A stretch of 64,000 nucleotides of DNA from Clostridium sp. Marseille-P2415. Lineage in GTDB: Bacteria; Bacillota; Clostridia; Lachnospirales; Lachnospiraceae. The position numbers and the translations under genes are program-made. The stretch is taken from positions 788,496 to 852,495 of the forward strand of contig NZ_LT732526.1 in assembly GCF_900155545.1 (NCBI RefSeq), written 5' to 3'. Shown here piece after piece: positions 45,543 to 53,920 of the stretch. Under the pieces are notes generated by a model. That model ran no database searches. It was given only the letters and a program-made list of their open reading frames with translations, and was not told the origin of the DNA. Each line of letters begins with the position of its first letter. The stretch's first letter is position 1.

Positions 45543-46004
45543 ATGATGAAATTGGTTGCTGTCGGCAACCGGTTTATGAAGGATGACGGTATAGCAATTG
45601 CAGTGGCTGAAAGCTTGGAAAACCGGCTGAGTCATCTGGGGCTTCGGATCCTCATCGGTGAAACGGACTGCCAAAGCAGCTACTATTTATTAAACAAGGA
45701 TGATTTTGTTTTTATACTGGATGCACTTTACATGGGGGCAGAGCCGGGAAGCGTTCATGTATTAAACCTTGAGGAGGTGATGTCACAACCTTCCGATTCT
45801 TTTATGCAGCATGATATGAGCATGATTGAACTCATGAAACTTTATGGGGATCATTTGAGGGGCTATATGATTGGCATTGAGGTAGCTGAAATCGGTTTCG
45901 GCGATGAGCTTAGTCCGGTTTTAAGAGACAAACTGCCGCAAATTTGCCTGGAAATTGAAAATTCAATCAAAAAAATCATATTGGAGGAAAAAGCTTATGC
46001 ATGA
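45543..46004 (+). CDS. Hydrogenase maturation endopeptidase (HyaD/HycI family)
   Basis: 153 residues. Nickel-dependent protease that trims the C-terminus of the hydrogenase large subunit once Ni is inserted. Seen: the N-terminal VGNRFMKDDGIAIAVAE (G-N-x-x-x-x-D-D-G), central LDALYMGAEPGSV (metal Asp) and MQHDMSMIEL (metal His). Its predicted target is the 14-residue tail of the large subunit at 52146. ATG 45543 with AAGGAG; overlaps the HypA-like gene by 8 bp. Confidence 0.9.
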   Translation: MMKLVAVGNRFMKDDGIAIAVAESLENRLSHLGLRILIGETDCQSSYYLLNKDDFVFILDALYMGAEPGSVHVLNLEEVMSQPSDSFMQHDMSMIELMKLYGDHLRGYMIGIEVAEIGFGDELSPVLRDKLPQICLEIENSIKKIILEEKAYA

Positions 46005-46254
46005 TACCTTTTTAAACCAGAATTTATATGAATCAATTAATCATTTATGCAAAGAGAATGCTATCGCGAAAATCCTGAATTTGACAATTACGGTGCATAC
46101 CGACAGCCATATAAGCGAAGAGAGCATTCGGGAACATTTTGCTGACAGGAAAAGCGGGCACATCGGCGATTGGACAAACATTTTAGTTCAAAAACGGGAA
46201 ATAGAACCGCTCACCGCGGCCATAGATCAAATAGAAGGTGAAAAGCTTTCATGA
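45997..46254 (+). CDS. HypA-like protein lacking the zinc-ribbon domain
   Basis: 85 residues. The position (between maturation protease and hypF), the MHD start (His2 is the HypA Ni ligand) and the layout MHDTFLNQNLYESINHLCKE / AKILNLTITVHTD resemble the N-terminal Ni-binding half of HypA. The usual ~115-residue length and two CxxC pairs of the Zn domain are missing; only one Cys is present. ATG 45997 is set by TTGGAGG. Overlaps hypF by 4 bp. The assignment is context-driven. Confidence 0.6.
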   Translation: MHDTFLNQNLYESINHLCKENAIAKILNLTITVHTDSHISEESIREHFADRKSGHIGDWTNILVQKREIEPLTAAIDQIEGEKLS

Positions 46255-48557
46255 GGGAACGGCTGAGCTATCTGATACAGATCTTCGGGCTTGTACAGGG
46301 GGTAGGCATGAGGCCCTTTCTATATAAAACTGCAAAATCCCTGGAGCTTACCGGAGTTGTTAAAAATAAGGGCGCTTCGGTATTCATAGCGGTTTCAGGC
46401 GAAAAATGCAGGCTGGATCGTTTTTTATTTGAATTGACCCATGACCCGCCGCCTAACGCAAGGATTGATGAAATTAAAAAAACATCCCGCGCTGAAGTGG
46501 ATTTTAAGGATTTTCGGATTTTAAACAGTTCAGAGGATAAAGCACGGCAGGGTCTGATTCTTCCTGACCTGGCTGTTTGCGATGAATGCCGGAAGGATAT
46601 TAAAAACAGCAGGGACAGACGGTTTCGATATGCATTTACCAATTGTACCCATTGCGGACCCAGGTATTCCATCCTTAAGGATCTGCCCTATGACAGGGCC
46701 AATACATCCATGGATTCCTTTTCCATGTGTCCGGAATGCAGAGAGGAATACAAAAATCCGGAGAGCTGGAGATTCCATGCGCAGCCTGACTGCTGCCCGG
46801 CCTGCGGTCCGGAGTATTCCCTGCGAAACAGAAACGGCGTGCAGATCGAGTGTGAAGATCCCATTGAGAAAACAAAGCAGCTTCTAAAAGAAGGAGCGAT
46901 AGTCGCTGTGAAAGGGATCGGAGGGTACCATCTTGTTTGCAATGCACAGGACGAAGATGCAATTTTAAAATTAAGAAACAGAAAAAACAGACCGCACCGG
47001 CCTTTTGCTGTTATGGCTTCAGAAATGGAAGCTGTAAAGGATATCTGCACGTTGAGCATTCTCGAAGAAGAGACGGTTGCAAACAACAAACGTCCCATCG
47101 TGCTGCTGAATAAAACCGGTTCTTCCGTATTGCCGGAAATGATTGCGCCTGGCCTTAAGCGTTATGGGGTCATGCTGCCTTATTCCCCGCTTCATTATTT
47201 CCTATTTGATGATGATATGAAATATCTCGTTATGACCAGCGGAAATGTAAGCGGAATGCCGATTTGTTATAAGGATAAGGCTGCAGTGGAACATTTAAAC
47301 CGGGTGGCTGATTATTTTCTTGTCCATAACCGTGAGATCATGACGCCTGTTGATGATTCGGTCGTGAAGGTGATCGACGATGATGTGCTGGTGAGCCGCT
47401 GCGGAAGAGGGTATTCTCCGATGGCGCTGCCTTTAAACACATCATTGGAGCTTCTGGCTCTGGGGGGTGACCAAAAAGCAGCGGTTTGTCTGATACATAA
47501 AAAAACGGCACATGTAAGCCAGTATCTGGGAGATCTTAAGTTTCTTGATGCCTGCAATGAGTATGGAAAAGTGATAGACCGGTTATCCCGGCTTTTGAAC
47601 GCACAGCCGCAATTTGCCGTCCATGATCTACATCCAGGTTATATTTCGACCCGCTATGCAAAAAAGTTTGGAAAAGAGCTGATTTCCGTACAGCATCATC
47701 ATGCGCACATGGCCGGCTGTATGGCGGAATGTGGATTAACGGGTGATGCAATCGGTATCATTTTTGACGGTACGGGTATGGGAACGGACGGAACGGTTTG
47801 GGGCGGAGAATTTCTTATTGGCAGCCGGGCAGGATTTCAAAGAGCAGGACATTTGGAGTATGTTATCCTTCAGGGTGCTGATTCTGTGATAAAAGAACCA
47901 TGGAAATGTGCAGTCTCCTATCTTTCTGCAATTAATGAAGATGCAGCTCCGTTTTTACCTGATATACAAAGCGTTCCATTAGAAATCGTAAAAAAGGCGT
48001 TACAGAATAAAGTAAATTGTTACGAATCATCGAGCATGGGCCGGCTGTTTGACTGCGTTGCCGCTCTTGTGCTATGCCGTACCCACATTTCATATGAAGC
48101 ACAGGCAGCCATGGAGCTTGAGAGCATCCTGGATGAAAAAGTAACGGATTATTACAATTATTCCATCTATGAAAGTGACGGTGCGCTAATATTAGGGTAT
48201 AAAAGCATCCTGACAGGTGTATTACTGGATTTAAAGAATCATGAACCTGCTTCCGTTATTTCTGCTAAATTTCATAATACGGTTTGCAAAGCAGCCGTAT
48301 CCTGTGCAATCCGGTTAAGGGAAAGGTATAAGATCAATCAGGCTGTTTTAAGCGGAGGGGTATTTGAAAATACTTATCTGATGAAAAACATAGGATTGGG
48401 GCTTAAAAAGTCAGGCTTTCACATATATTTTAACAAACAAACGCCGTTAAATGACGGAGGCCTGGCTTTCGGTCAAGCATCTGCGGCGGCATCAATCTTA
48501 GAGGAGGGTGATTATGTGTCTTGCTGTACCTGCAAAAATAACATCGGTCCAGGGTAA
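46251..48557 (+). CDS. hypF: Carbamoyltransferase HypF
   Basis: 768 residues, full length. Converts carbamoyl phosphate to the thiocarbamate on HypE, the source of the active-site CN ligands. Seen: acylphosphatase domain (IFGLVQGVGMRPFLYKTA), two zinc motifs (CDECRKDIKNSRDRRFRYAF, NCTHCGPRYS, CPECREEY, CCPACGPEYS), a YrdC domain (GAIVAVKGIGGYHLVCNA) and a C-terminal Kae1-like domain (VQHHHAHMAGCMAECGL, IIFDGTGMGTDGTVWGGEFL, LSGGVFENTYLM). Overlaps hypC by 44 bp. Confidence 0.97.
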   Translation: MRERLSYLIQIFGLVQGVGMRPFLYKTAKSLELTGVVKNKGASVFIAVSGEKCRLDRFLFELTHDPPPNARIDEIKKTSRAEVDFKDFRILNSSEDKARQGLILPDLAVCDECRKDIKNSRDRRFRYAFTNCTHCGPRYSILKDLPYDRANTSMDSFSMCPECREEYKNPESWRFHAQPDCCPACGPEYSLRNRNGVQIECEDPIEKTKQLLKEGAIVAVKGIGGYHLVCNAQDEDAILKLRNRKNRPHRPFAVMASEMEAVKDICTLSILEEETVANNKRPIVLLNKTGSSVLPEMIAPGLKRYGVMLPYSPLHYFLFDDDMKYLVMTSGNVSGMPICYKDKAAVEHLNRVADYFLVHNREIMTPVDDSVVKVIDDDVLVSRCGRGYSPMALPLNTSLELLALGGDQKAAVCLIHKKTAHVSQYLGDLKFLDACNEYGKVIDRLSRLLNAQPQFAVHDLHPGYISTRYAKKFGKELISVQHHHAHMAGCMAECGLTGDAIGIIFDGTGMGTDGTVWGGEFLIGSRAGFQRAGHLEYVILQGADSVIKEPWKCAVSYLSAINEDAAPFLPDIQSVPLEIVKKALQNKVNCYESSSMGRLFDCVAALVLCRTHISYEAQAAMELESILDEKVTDYYNYSIYESDGALILGYKSILTGVLLDLKNHEPASVISAKFHNTVCKAAVSCAIRLRERYKINQAVLSGGVFENTYLMKNIGLGLKKSGFHIYFNKQTPLNDGGLAFGQASAAASILEEGDYVSCCTCKNNIGPG

Positions 48558-48747
48558 TTATGCTTATGCTGAAACAATGGGCATTCGTCAAAAAATTAAT
48601 ATCCAGCTGATAGAAGAACCTATGCCGGACGAACATGTCTTAATACATGCAGGCTTTGCAATTGAAAAGATCGATGTAAATGAATATACATTTCTCAATG
48701 ACACGCTGCATGAGATGGTAAAAGATAATGAAGATGAGTCAGATTGA
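48514..48747 (+). CDS. hypC: Hydrogenase assembly chaperone HypC
   Basis: 77 residues. With HypD assembles the Fe(CN)2CO unit and delivers it to the large subunit. Seen: MCLAVPAKI with the essential Cys2, and HVLIHAGFAIEKID. ATG at 48514 with GAGGAGGG, set by Cys2 at position 2. Overlaps both hypF and hypD. Confidence 0.96.
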   Translation: MCLAVPAKITSVQGNYAYAETMGIRQKINIQLIEEPMPDEHVLIHAGFAIEKIDVNEYTFLNDTLHEMVKDNEDESD

Positions 48748-49771
48748 TAAAATAATCCGGATTATGGAAGTTTGCGGCACCCACACACAGTCCATAGCCA
48801 GATCAGGAATCCGTTCTGTGCTTCCGGAGCACATTAAGCTGTTGTCTGGTCCTGGCTGCCCTGTATGTGTTACAAATGAGTCCTATATTGATGCGGCAAT
48901 TGAATTGCTTTCCCGTGATGATATCATACTTGCCACCTTTGGCGATATGTTAAAAGTGAAAGGTACCGGCTCGAATCTTGCTGATAAGAAAGCCAATCAT
49001 AATATTGTAACGGTCTATTCCCCGGAAGATGCCATAACGCTGGCTTTAAAAAGACGGGATAAAGCAATTGTATTTTTAGCAGTCGGATTTGAAACAACAG
49101 CACCTGTTATTGCGGCAACGGTTAAAAATGTATATGAAAACGGCCCTGATAATCTGTTCTTTCTAACGGCTCTGAAACGGATGGAGCCTGTGCTTCGCCG
49201 GATCCTTACGGATGACAGAAAAAGAATAGACGGACTCATTTGTCCCGGGCATGTGGCAGCTGTTTTGGGTTCAGAGGCGTTCCGGTTTGTTACGGATGAA
49301 TTTCATGTGCCGGCAGTTGTTTGCGGTTTTGAAGCAGATGATGTCAAAGCCGGTATTTATCATCTTTTAGACCAGATAGAAAAGAAGATACCACTTGCTT
49401 TTTCCAATTTATATGAACGCTGTGTCAGTACTGCCGGAAACCCATTGGCACAAAACTATATGAGCGAGGTTTATCAAGTTGAGGATGGATGCTGGAGAGG
49501 GATCGGGCAGGTTTCGGACTCTGCATTGGGTTTGCGGGGAAAATATAAAAAGCTTGATGTAAAAAACAAGTTCGGCCTGACTGAAAAAGCATGTTTCGGG
49601 CCGTCCGCCTGCCGGTGCAGTGAGATCATACTGGGCATAAAAGCTCCTTATGAATGCATACAGTTTGGAGTGAACTGTACACCTGAAAATCCATTAGGGC
49701 CTTGCATGATTTCTTCCGAAGGAGCGTGTTCGGCTCATTACAGATATGGGAGGTTAACGGTTGGAAAATAA
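48728..49771 (+). CDS. hypD: Hydrogenase formation protein HypD
   Basis: 347 residues. Fe-S scaffold on which the Fe(CN)2CO centre is built. Seen: MEVCGTHTQSIARSGIRSVL, LLSGPGCPVCVT (CGTHT and CPVC active-site motifs), FLAVGFETTAPVIA, and C-terminal cysteine ligands in ACFGPSACRCSEI and CTPENPLGPCMISSEGACSA. ATG at 48728 or 48734, inside the end of hypC. Confidence 0.96.
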   Translation: MKMSQIDKIIRIMEVCGTHTQSIARSGIRSVLPEHIKLLSGPGCPVCVTNESYIDAAIELLSRDDIILATFGDMLKVKGTGSNLADKKANHNIVTVYSPEDAITLALKRRDKAIVFLAVGFETTAPVIAATVKNVYENGPDNLFFLTALKRMEPVLRRILTDDRKRIDGLICPGHVAAVLGSEAFRFVTDEFHVPAVVCGFEADDVKAGIYHLLDQIEKKIPLAFSNLYERCVSTAGNPLAQNYMSEVYQVEDGCWRGIGQVSDSALGLRGKYKKLDVKNKFGLTEKACFGPSACRCSEIILGIKAPYECIQFGVNCTPENPLGPCMISSEGACSAHYRYGRLTVGK

Positions 49772-50762
49772 GATCAGATTATACCATGGTGACGGCGGTG
49801 TTAAAACAAGTGAGCTGATCAATGAGGTGTTCTTAAAGCACTACGGGAACAGCAAAGGCTTCCTGTTAAGCGATTCCTTTGTTTTTACTGCAGATCCGTC
49901 AAAACTGGCCTATACCACAGACAGCTTTGTGGTCAGACCTCTGTTCTTTCGCGGCGGGGATATCGGCAAACTGGCTATTTGCGGCACCATCAATGACCTG
50001 GCAACTGCCGGAGCAAGGCCCTTATATATAAGTGCGGGTTTTATTATTGAGGAAGGATTTGATATTGCAAGCCTGTGCCGCATTGCAGAGTCAATGGGGG
50101 AAGAGTGCCGAAGAAACGGTGTGAAAATCGTTACCGGAGACACGAAGGTGGTTGAAAGAGGGAGTGCAGACGGATTATTTATCAATACATCAGGTCTGGG
50201 TATTGTATCGAAAAACTATTCCCCCTGCGGGATTGAACCCGGTGATGAAATCATCATAACCGGGACGGTCGGGGAACATGGAACTGCCATATTGCTGGAC
50301 CGGTATGATCTTGCCATTGAAACAGACAGGATCAGTGATTGCTGTGCGCTGAATTATCTGATCGATGGCTTGGAAACGGAGCTTTCATATATTAAGCTGA
50401 TGAGAGATCCGACCAGAGGGGGGCTGGCAACCATTCTGAATGAAATCGTAACCAATGCCGGCTATAATGCGGAGCTGTATGAAAATCAAATACCGATCAA
50501 TGATCAGGTGAAAGCCATCAATGAAATCCTGGGAATTGATCCCTTGTATCTTGCAAGTGAGGGAAGAATGGTTCTCGTAGTAAAAAAAGGCTCTGGTCAC
50601 AGGATCCTTGAAGCCTTAAAGAACCTGGCCGGATGCAGGGATGCCGGGCTGATCGGTCATTTTACCGAAGATAAGGAAGAAGTTGTCTATCTGCAGACCA
50701 GTATTGGAGGAAAAAGGCTGATTCCGGCGTTAGAGGGACAGACAATACCAAGGATCTGCTGA
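49761..50762 (+). CDS. hypE: Hydrogenase maturation protein HypE
   Basis: 333 residues, PurM-like ATPase. Dehydrates the carbamoylated C-terminal Cys to thiocyanate, donating CN to iron. Seen: HGDGGVKTSELINEVFL, GDIGKLAICGTINDLATAGA, GDTKVVERG, RDPTRGGLATILNEI and the required C-terminal PRIC. TTG start at 49761 after GGGAGG, overlapping hypD by 11 bp. Confidence 0.97.
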   Translation: MENKIRLYHGDGGVKTSELINEVFLKHYGNSKGFLLSDSFVFTADPSKLAYTTDSFVVRPLFFRGGDIGKLAICGTINDLATAGARPLYISAGFIIEEGFDIASLCRIAESMGEECRRNGVKIVTGDTKVVERGSADGLFINTSGLGIVSKNYSPCGIEPGDEIIITGTVGEHGTAILLDRYDLAIETDRISDCCALNYLIDGLETELSYIKLMRDPTRGGLATILNEIVTNAGYNAELYENQIPINDQVKAINEILGIDPLYLASEGRMVLVVKKGSGHRILEALKNLAGCRDAGLIGHFTEDKEEVVYLQTSIGGKRLIPALEGQTIPRIC

Positions 50763-50807
50763 TCGAACATAGCAGTATGATTATAATTCTATTTTGGGAG
50801 GTTTTCA

Positions 50808-51227
50808 ATGGAGCTGAATTTGTTTTTGGATTTTATTGGTAACTGCGTGAAGGAGATCAACCGTGATGTAGAAAAGCTTCACTCGGACCAATACGATAAT
50901 AGCAATATATTAGATCATCTGAGCAGTGAAGTGATCATGCTGGAAAATCACATTCAATATTTCAGTCAGTTAAATCAAATGCCGCTTGAAGACGGCGGTC
51001 CAAGATATTTTACCTTGGAGGAACTGGCCTTATATAACGGAAAGAATGGTTCTCCTGCATATGTTGCGGTCAATGGAGTTGTTTATGATGTTACAAATAA
51101 CGCCGTTTGGCAAGGAGGTCCTCACTTTGGCCTTAATGCCGGCAACGATCTGACCAATGAATTTGCAGGATGCCATCCGGGAGCGCTGGTCTTAAGCGTT
51201 CTGCCTGTAGTGGGTTATTTATATTAA
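50808..51227 (+). CDS. Cytochrome b5-like heme-binding domain protein
   Basis: 139 residues, soluble. Residues ~1-60 are a helical segment with no clear relative; residues ~65-139 are a cytochrome b5-like domain (RYFTLEELALYNGKNGSPAY, VAVNGVVYDVTNNAVWQGGP, HFGLNAG, FAGCHPGAL), with candidate heme-ligand histidines in GPHFG and CHPGA. No transmembrane helix. Lying between hypE and the small subunit, it is a candidate electron acceptor or donor of the hydrogenase; that role is inferred. Own GGGAGG site. Confidence 0.8.
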   Translation: MELNLFLDFIGNCVKEINRDVEKLHSDQYDNSNILDHLSSEVIMLENHIQYFSQLNQMPLEDGGPRYFTLEELALYNGKNGSPAYVAVNGVVYDVTNNAVWQGGPHFGLNAGNDLTNEFAGCHPGALVLSVLPVVGYLY

Positions 51228-51234
51228 AGAAAAG

Positions 51235-52143
51235 TTGGTGATTCATTTGGATTCAGTTCATTTTAGTTGTCCGTATCAGGAGATCCGGCTAAAAACAACC
51301 GCAAGCCTTGTGGAACGGGTGAAACATGAAATTTCTGATCATGTACTTCAAAAACGAAAACTTGTCTGGCTTGAATTAAACGGATGCACCGGTAATACAA
51401 TTTCGCTTCTGGACGGTGATGATCCGGATTTTCAGTATCTTATTACTCAAATGGCAGATCTCATGTTCAGTAACAGCCTGATCGTTTCCCAGGGAGCAGA
51501 AGCGATGGATCAATTATTCCGTGTAATTGGCAGCGATTACATACTTGCGGTTGAAGGAGCGGTATCCTTAAAGGATAACGGGGCCTACCACATCATCGGC
51601 ACTTATAATGGCAAAAACGTAACGGGGCTGGAGGCTGCCAGAAGTCTGGGAGAAAATGCAGCACATGTGATTGCTGTCGGTGCATGTGCTGCTCACGGCG
51701 GCGTATCGGCCGCAAGACCCAATCCGACGGAATGTGTGGGCGTGCAGGATGTTTTACAAAGAAAAGTAATCAAACTGCCGGGGTGTCCATGTCATCCGGA
51801 TTGGTTTTTGGGAACCCTTGCTTACCTGATCCTATATGGAGAGCCGCCTCTTGATGCCATGGACCGTCCTTTGATGTTTTATGCAACTACCATCCATGAC
51901 AGGTGTCCAAGAAGGTCTTATTTTGACAATGGTATCTTTGCGGAAAAGCTGGGAGAAGAAACCTGCATGTTTCTATTGGGCTGCCGCGGACCGGTTACCC
52001 AGATTGATTGTCCCATCCGTCATTGGAACGGGCGTGTTAACTGGCCGATCGGGGCTGATTCTGTCTGCATCGGGTGTGCACAATTCGGTTTTCCTGATGC
52101 CATGGAACCGTTTATCACTTACGGCAGTATGAGAGAGGAGTAA
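51235..52143 (+). CDS. [NiFe] hydrogenase small subunit
   Basis: 302 residues. Electron-transfer subunit with three Fe-S clusters. Seen: proximal-cluster motif WLELNGCTGNTISLLDG (Cys51, but Asn54 where most families have the second Cys), GACAAHGG, LPGCPCHPDWFLG, then distal/medial ligands HDRCPRRSYF, ETCMFLLGCRGPVTQIDC and VCIGCAQFGFPD. The C-x-G-N form and lack of a Tat signal recall group 2 (HupS-type) cytoplasmic hydrogenases. Start is uncertain: TTG 51235, GTG 51238 or TTG 51247. Two bp before the large subunit. Confidence 0.93.
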   Translation: MVIHLDSVHFSCPYQEIRLKTTASLVERVKHEISDHVLQKRKLVWLELNGCTGNTISLLDGDDPDFQYLITQMADLMFSNSLIVSQGAEAMDQLFRVIGSDYILAVEGAVSLKDNGAYHIIGTYNGKNVTGLEAARSLGENAAHVIAVGACAAHGGVSAARPNPTECVGVQDVLQRKVIKLPGCPCHPDWFLGTLAYLILYGEPPLDAMDRPLMFYATTIHDRCPRRSYFDNGIFAEKLGEETCMFLLGCRGPVTQIDCPIRHWNGRVNWPIGADSVCIGCAQFGFPDAMEPFITYGSMREE

Positions 52144-52145
52144 GC

Positions 52146-53522
52146 ATGCCGGAAAAAATAACAATAAATCCTCTTACCCGCATCAATGGGTTTATGGAAA
52201 TAGAAGCTGATGTTGAAAATCAGATTGTGACGGATGCAAAAACAAAAGGCCTGATGTTCCGGGGATTTGAGAAAATGCTGGTTGGCAGAAGCCCTTTTGA
52301 TGCCGTCTATTTTACCCAGCGCATTTGCGGAATCTGTTCGACCGCACATTCCATGGCATCTACACTTGCCTTAGAGAGTGCTATGGGCTTTGTTCCTTCT
52401 GAGCAGGGAAGATATTTAAGAGATATCATTCATGCATGTGAGTTTTTTCAAAATCATTTAAGACATCTTTATCAATATACGCTCCCTGATTTTGTGAAGT
52501 TACCGGAAAATTATCCATTGTTTAAGACGGATCACAATGATTACAGGCTTCCAAAGGATTTAAACGACAAAATGGTAAACCATTATTTTGAGTCCCTTGA
52601 GTTCAGCCGCAGCGCTCATCAGATGTTAGCCATACTCGGTGGGAAAGCTCCGCATAATCACGGGATTTTTATCGGCGGAATCACCTCAACGGCCACTGCG
52701 GATAAAATAATCGCGATCAAATCGATCCTTTCTGATATTGGGCGGTTTATAGATGAAAAAATGATTCCCGATGTATATACGATCGGAGAATATTATCCTG
52801 AGTATTATCATATCGGCAGGGGCTATGGAAATTTATTAAGCTATGGATGCTTTGATCATTACAGGGATTTGGGAACATTATATGTTGATCCCCTTGTTTA
52901 TTCCGATAATCAGATAACCCCTTTTAATCCCGGTCTGATTACCCAGGACAGCGAATATGCCTGGTTTGATGAGAATAATGAACCGGATATTCACAAACAG
53001 CAGGCATATTCATGGATAAAAGCTCCCAGGTATCAGGATGTTCCCTTTGAAGTAGGCCCGCTGGCAAGGCAATGGCTTTGCGGCGATTACAGAAACGGGA
53101 TATCTGCTATGGACCGGACCATAGCGAGAGTACTGGAAGCCAGGAAAATTGTAACAATTATGAATACGCTCATAGATAATCTAATTCCGGGATTATCCGT
53201 TCAGCAGGAATATACGGTTCCGGTACAGTCAATGGGGAGAGGGCTGATTGATACCACAAGGGGAGCGCTTGGTCATTGGATCTATATTGAAGACAGTAAA
53301 ATAGCCTTTTATCAGGTCATTACCCCGTCTGCATGGAACTTATCGACACAAACCGGAAACAGGAAGGGAACTGCAGAGCAGGCTTTGATAGGATCACCTG
53401 TCAATCGTTTGGATGCACCTGTAGAAATTGGCAGGATCGTACGGTCCTATGATCCCTGTGTGTCCTGCGCCACCCATGTATTCTCCGGAGGAAAGCATTT
53501 AAAAACCATTCGGGTTGTATGA
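52146..53522 (+). CDS. [NiFe] hydrogenase large subunit
   Basis: 458 residues. Holds the Ni-Fe active site. Seen: ITINPLTRINGFMEIEADVE at the N-terminus, the L1 motif RICGICSTAH (Cys61, Cys64) and the L2 motif DPCVSCATH (Cys438, Cys441, His444). A 14-residue tail after His444 is the expected substrate of the maturation protease encoded at 45543. All four Ni ligands are present, so a catalytic enzyme is expected. Last gene of the hydrogenase run; a hairpin follows. Confidence 0.97.
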   Translation: MPEKITINPLTRINGFMEIEADVENQIVTDAKTKGLMFRGFEKMLVGRSPFDAVYFTQRICGICSTAHSMASTLALESAMGFVPSEQGRYLRDIIHACEFFQNHLRHLYQYTLPDFVKLPENYPLFKTDHNDYRLPKDLNDKMVNHYFESLEFSRSAHQMLAILGGKAPHNHGIFIGGITSTATADKIIAIKSILSDIGRFIDEKMIPDVYTIGEYYPEYYHIGRGYGNLLSYGCFDHYRDLGTLYVDPLVYSDNQITPFNPGLITQDSEYAWFDENNEPDIHKQQAYSWIKAPRYQDVPFEVGPLARQWLCGDYRNGISAMDRTIARVLEARKIVTIMNTLIDNLIPGLSVQQEYTVPVQSMGRGLIDTTRGALGHWIYIEDSKIAFYQVITPSAWNLSTQTGNRKGTAEQALIGSPVNRLDAPVEIGRIVRSYDPCVSCATHVFSGGKHLKTIRVV

Positions 53523-53533
53523 ACTTTCGCATT

Positions 53534-53603
53534 TATCAGGCAGATTCCATGAGGTTATGTTCTCGTTTAAGGATTTACATAGCCTCTTCTTTATTGCCTG
53601 ATA
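53534..53603 (+). terminator. Long hairpin after the hydrogenase operon
   Basis: TATCAGGCA (53534-53542) pairs with TGCCTGATA (53595-53603), and inside it GAGGTTATG with CATAGCCTC. No T-run follows, so termination is uncertain. The rest of the 398-bp gap to the recombinase holds the small minus-strand gene at 53635. Confidence 0.5.
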
Positions 53604-53634
53604 CCCGTCCTTTCATGGAGATGAGATGCACTGT

Positions 53635-53802
53635 TTATTGATATTCCGTGCAGATTGCTTTCATAAGAGCCTGCTTTTGCCATGTGGGACAGGAAAGCTG
53701 CTGTACATATAGAAGAACAGCCTGATTGTGTATGATAGCAGCCCTTTTTCCCAATTCATTTTTATCTGCTTCCGTTTCCGGGTAATGTACAATCATATTC
53801 AT
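53635..53802 (-). CDS. Small 55-residue protein beside the recombinase
   Basis: Read by hand on the minus strand: starts MNMIVHYPETEADKNELGKR, continues RAAIIHNQAVLLYVQQLSC and ends PTWQKQALMKAICTEYQ. ATG at 53802 with AGAGG upstream. Its composition and periodic helical pattern look like real coding sequence, and it resembles, from memory, small proteins common in clostridial integrative elements. Function unknown. As the only small gene in the element next to the recombinase, it is a candidate recombination directionality factor. Confidence 0.55.
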   Translation of the reverse strand: MNMIVHYPETEADKNELGKRAAIIHNQAVLLYVQQLSCPTWQKQALMKAICTEYQ

Positions 53803-53920
53803 TGCGGATGCCTCTGGTCATACGGTTTCTATAATGTATGACGTTTTGCATGTCCTGTATGTTTGCGGATAAGGCAATCGTGACTCATCAGCGTTTTTCA
53901 TTGGTAAGGAGGAATATTGC

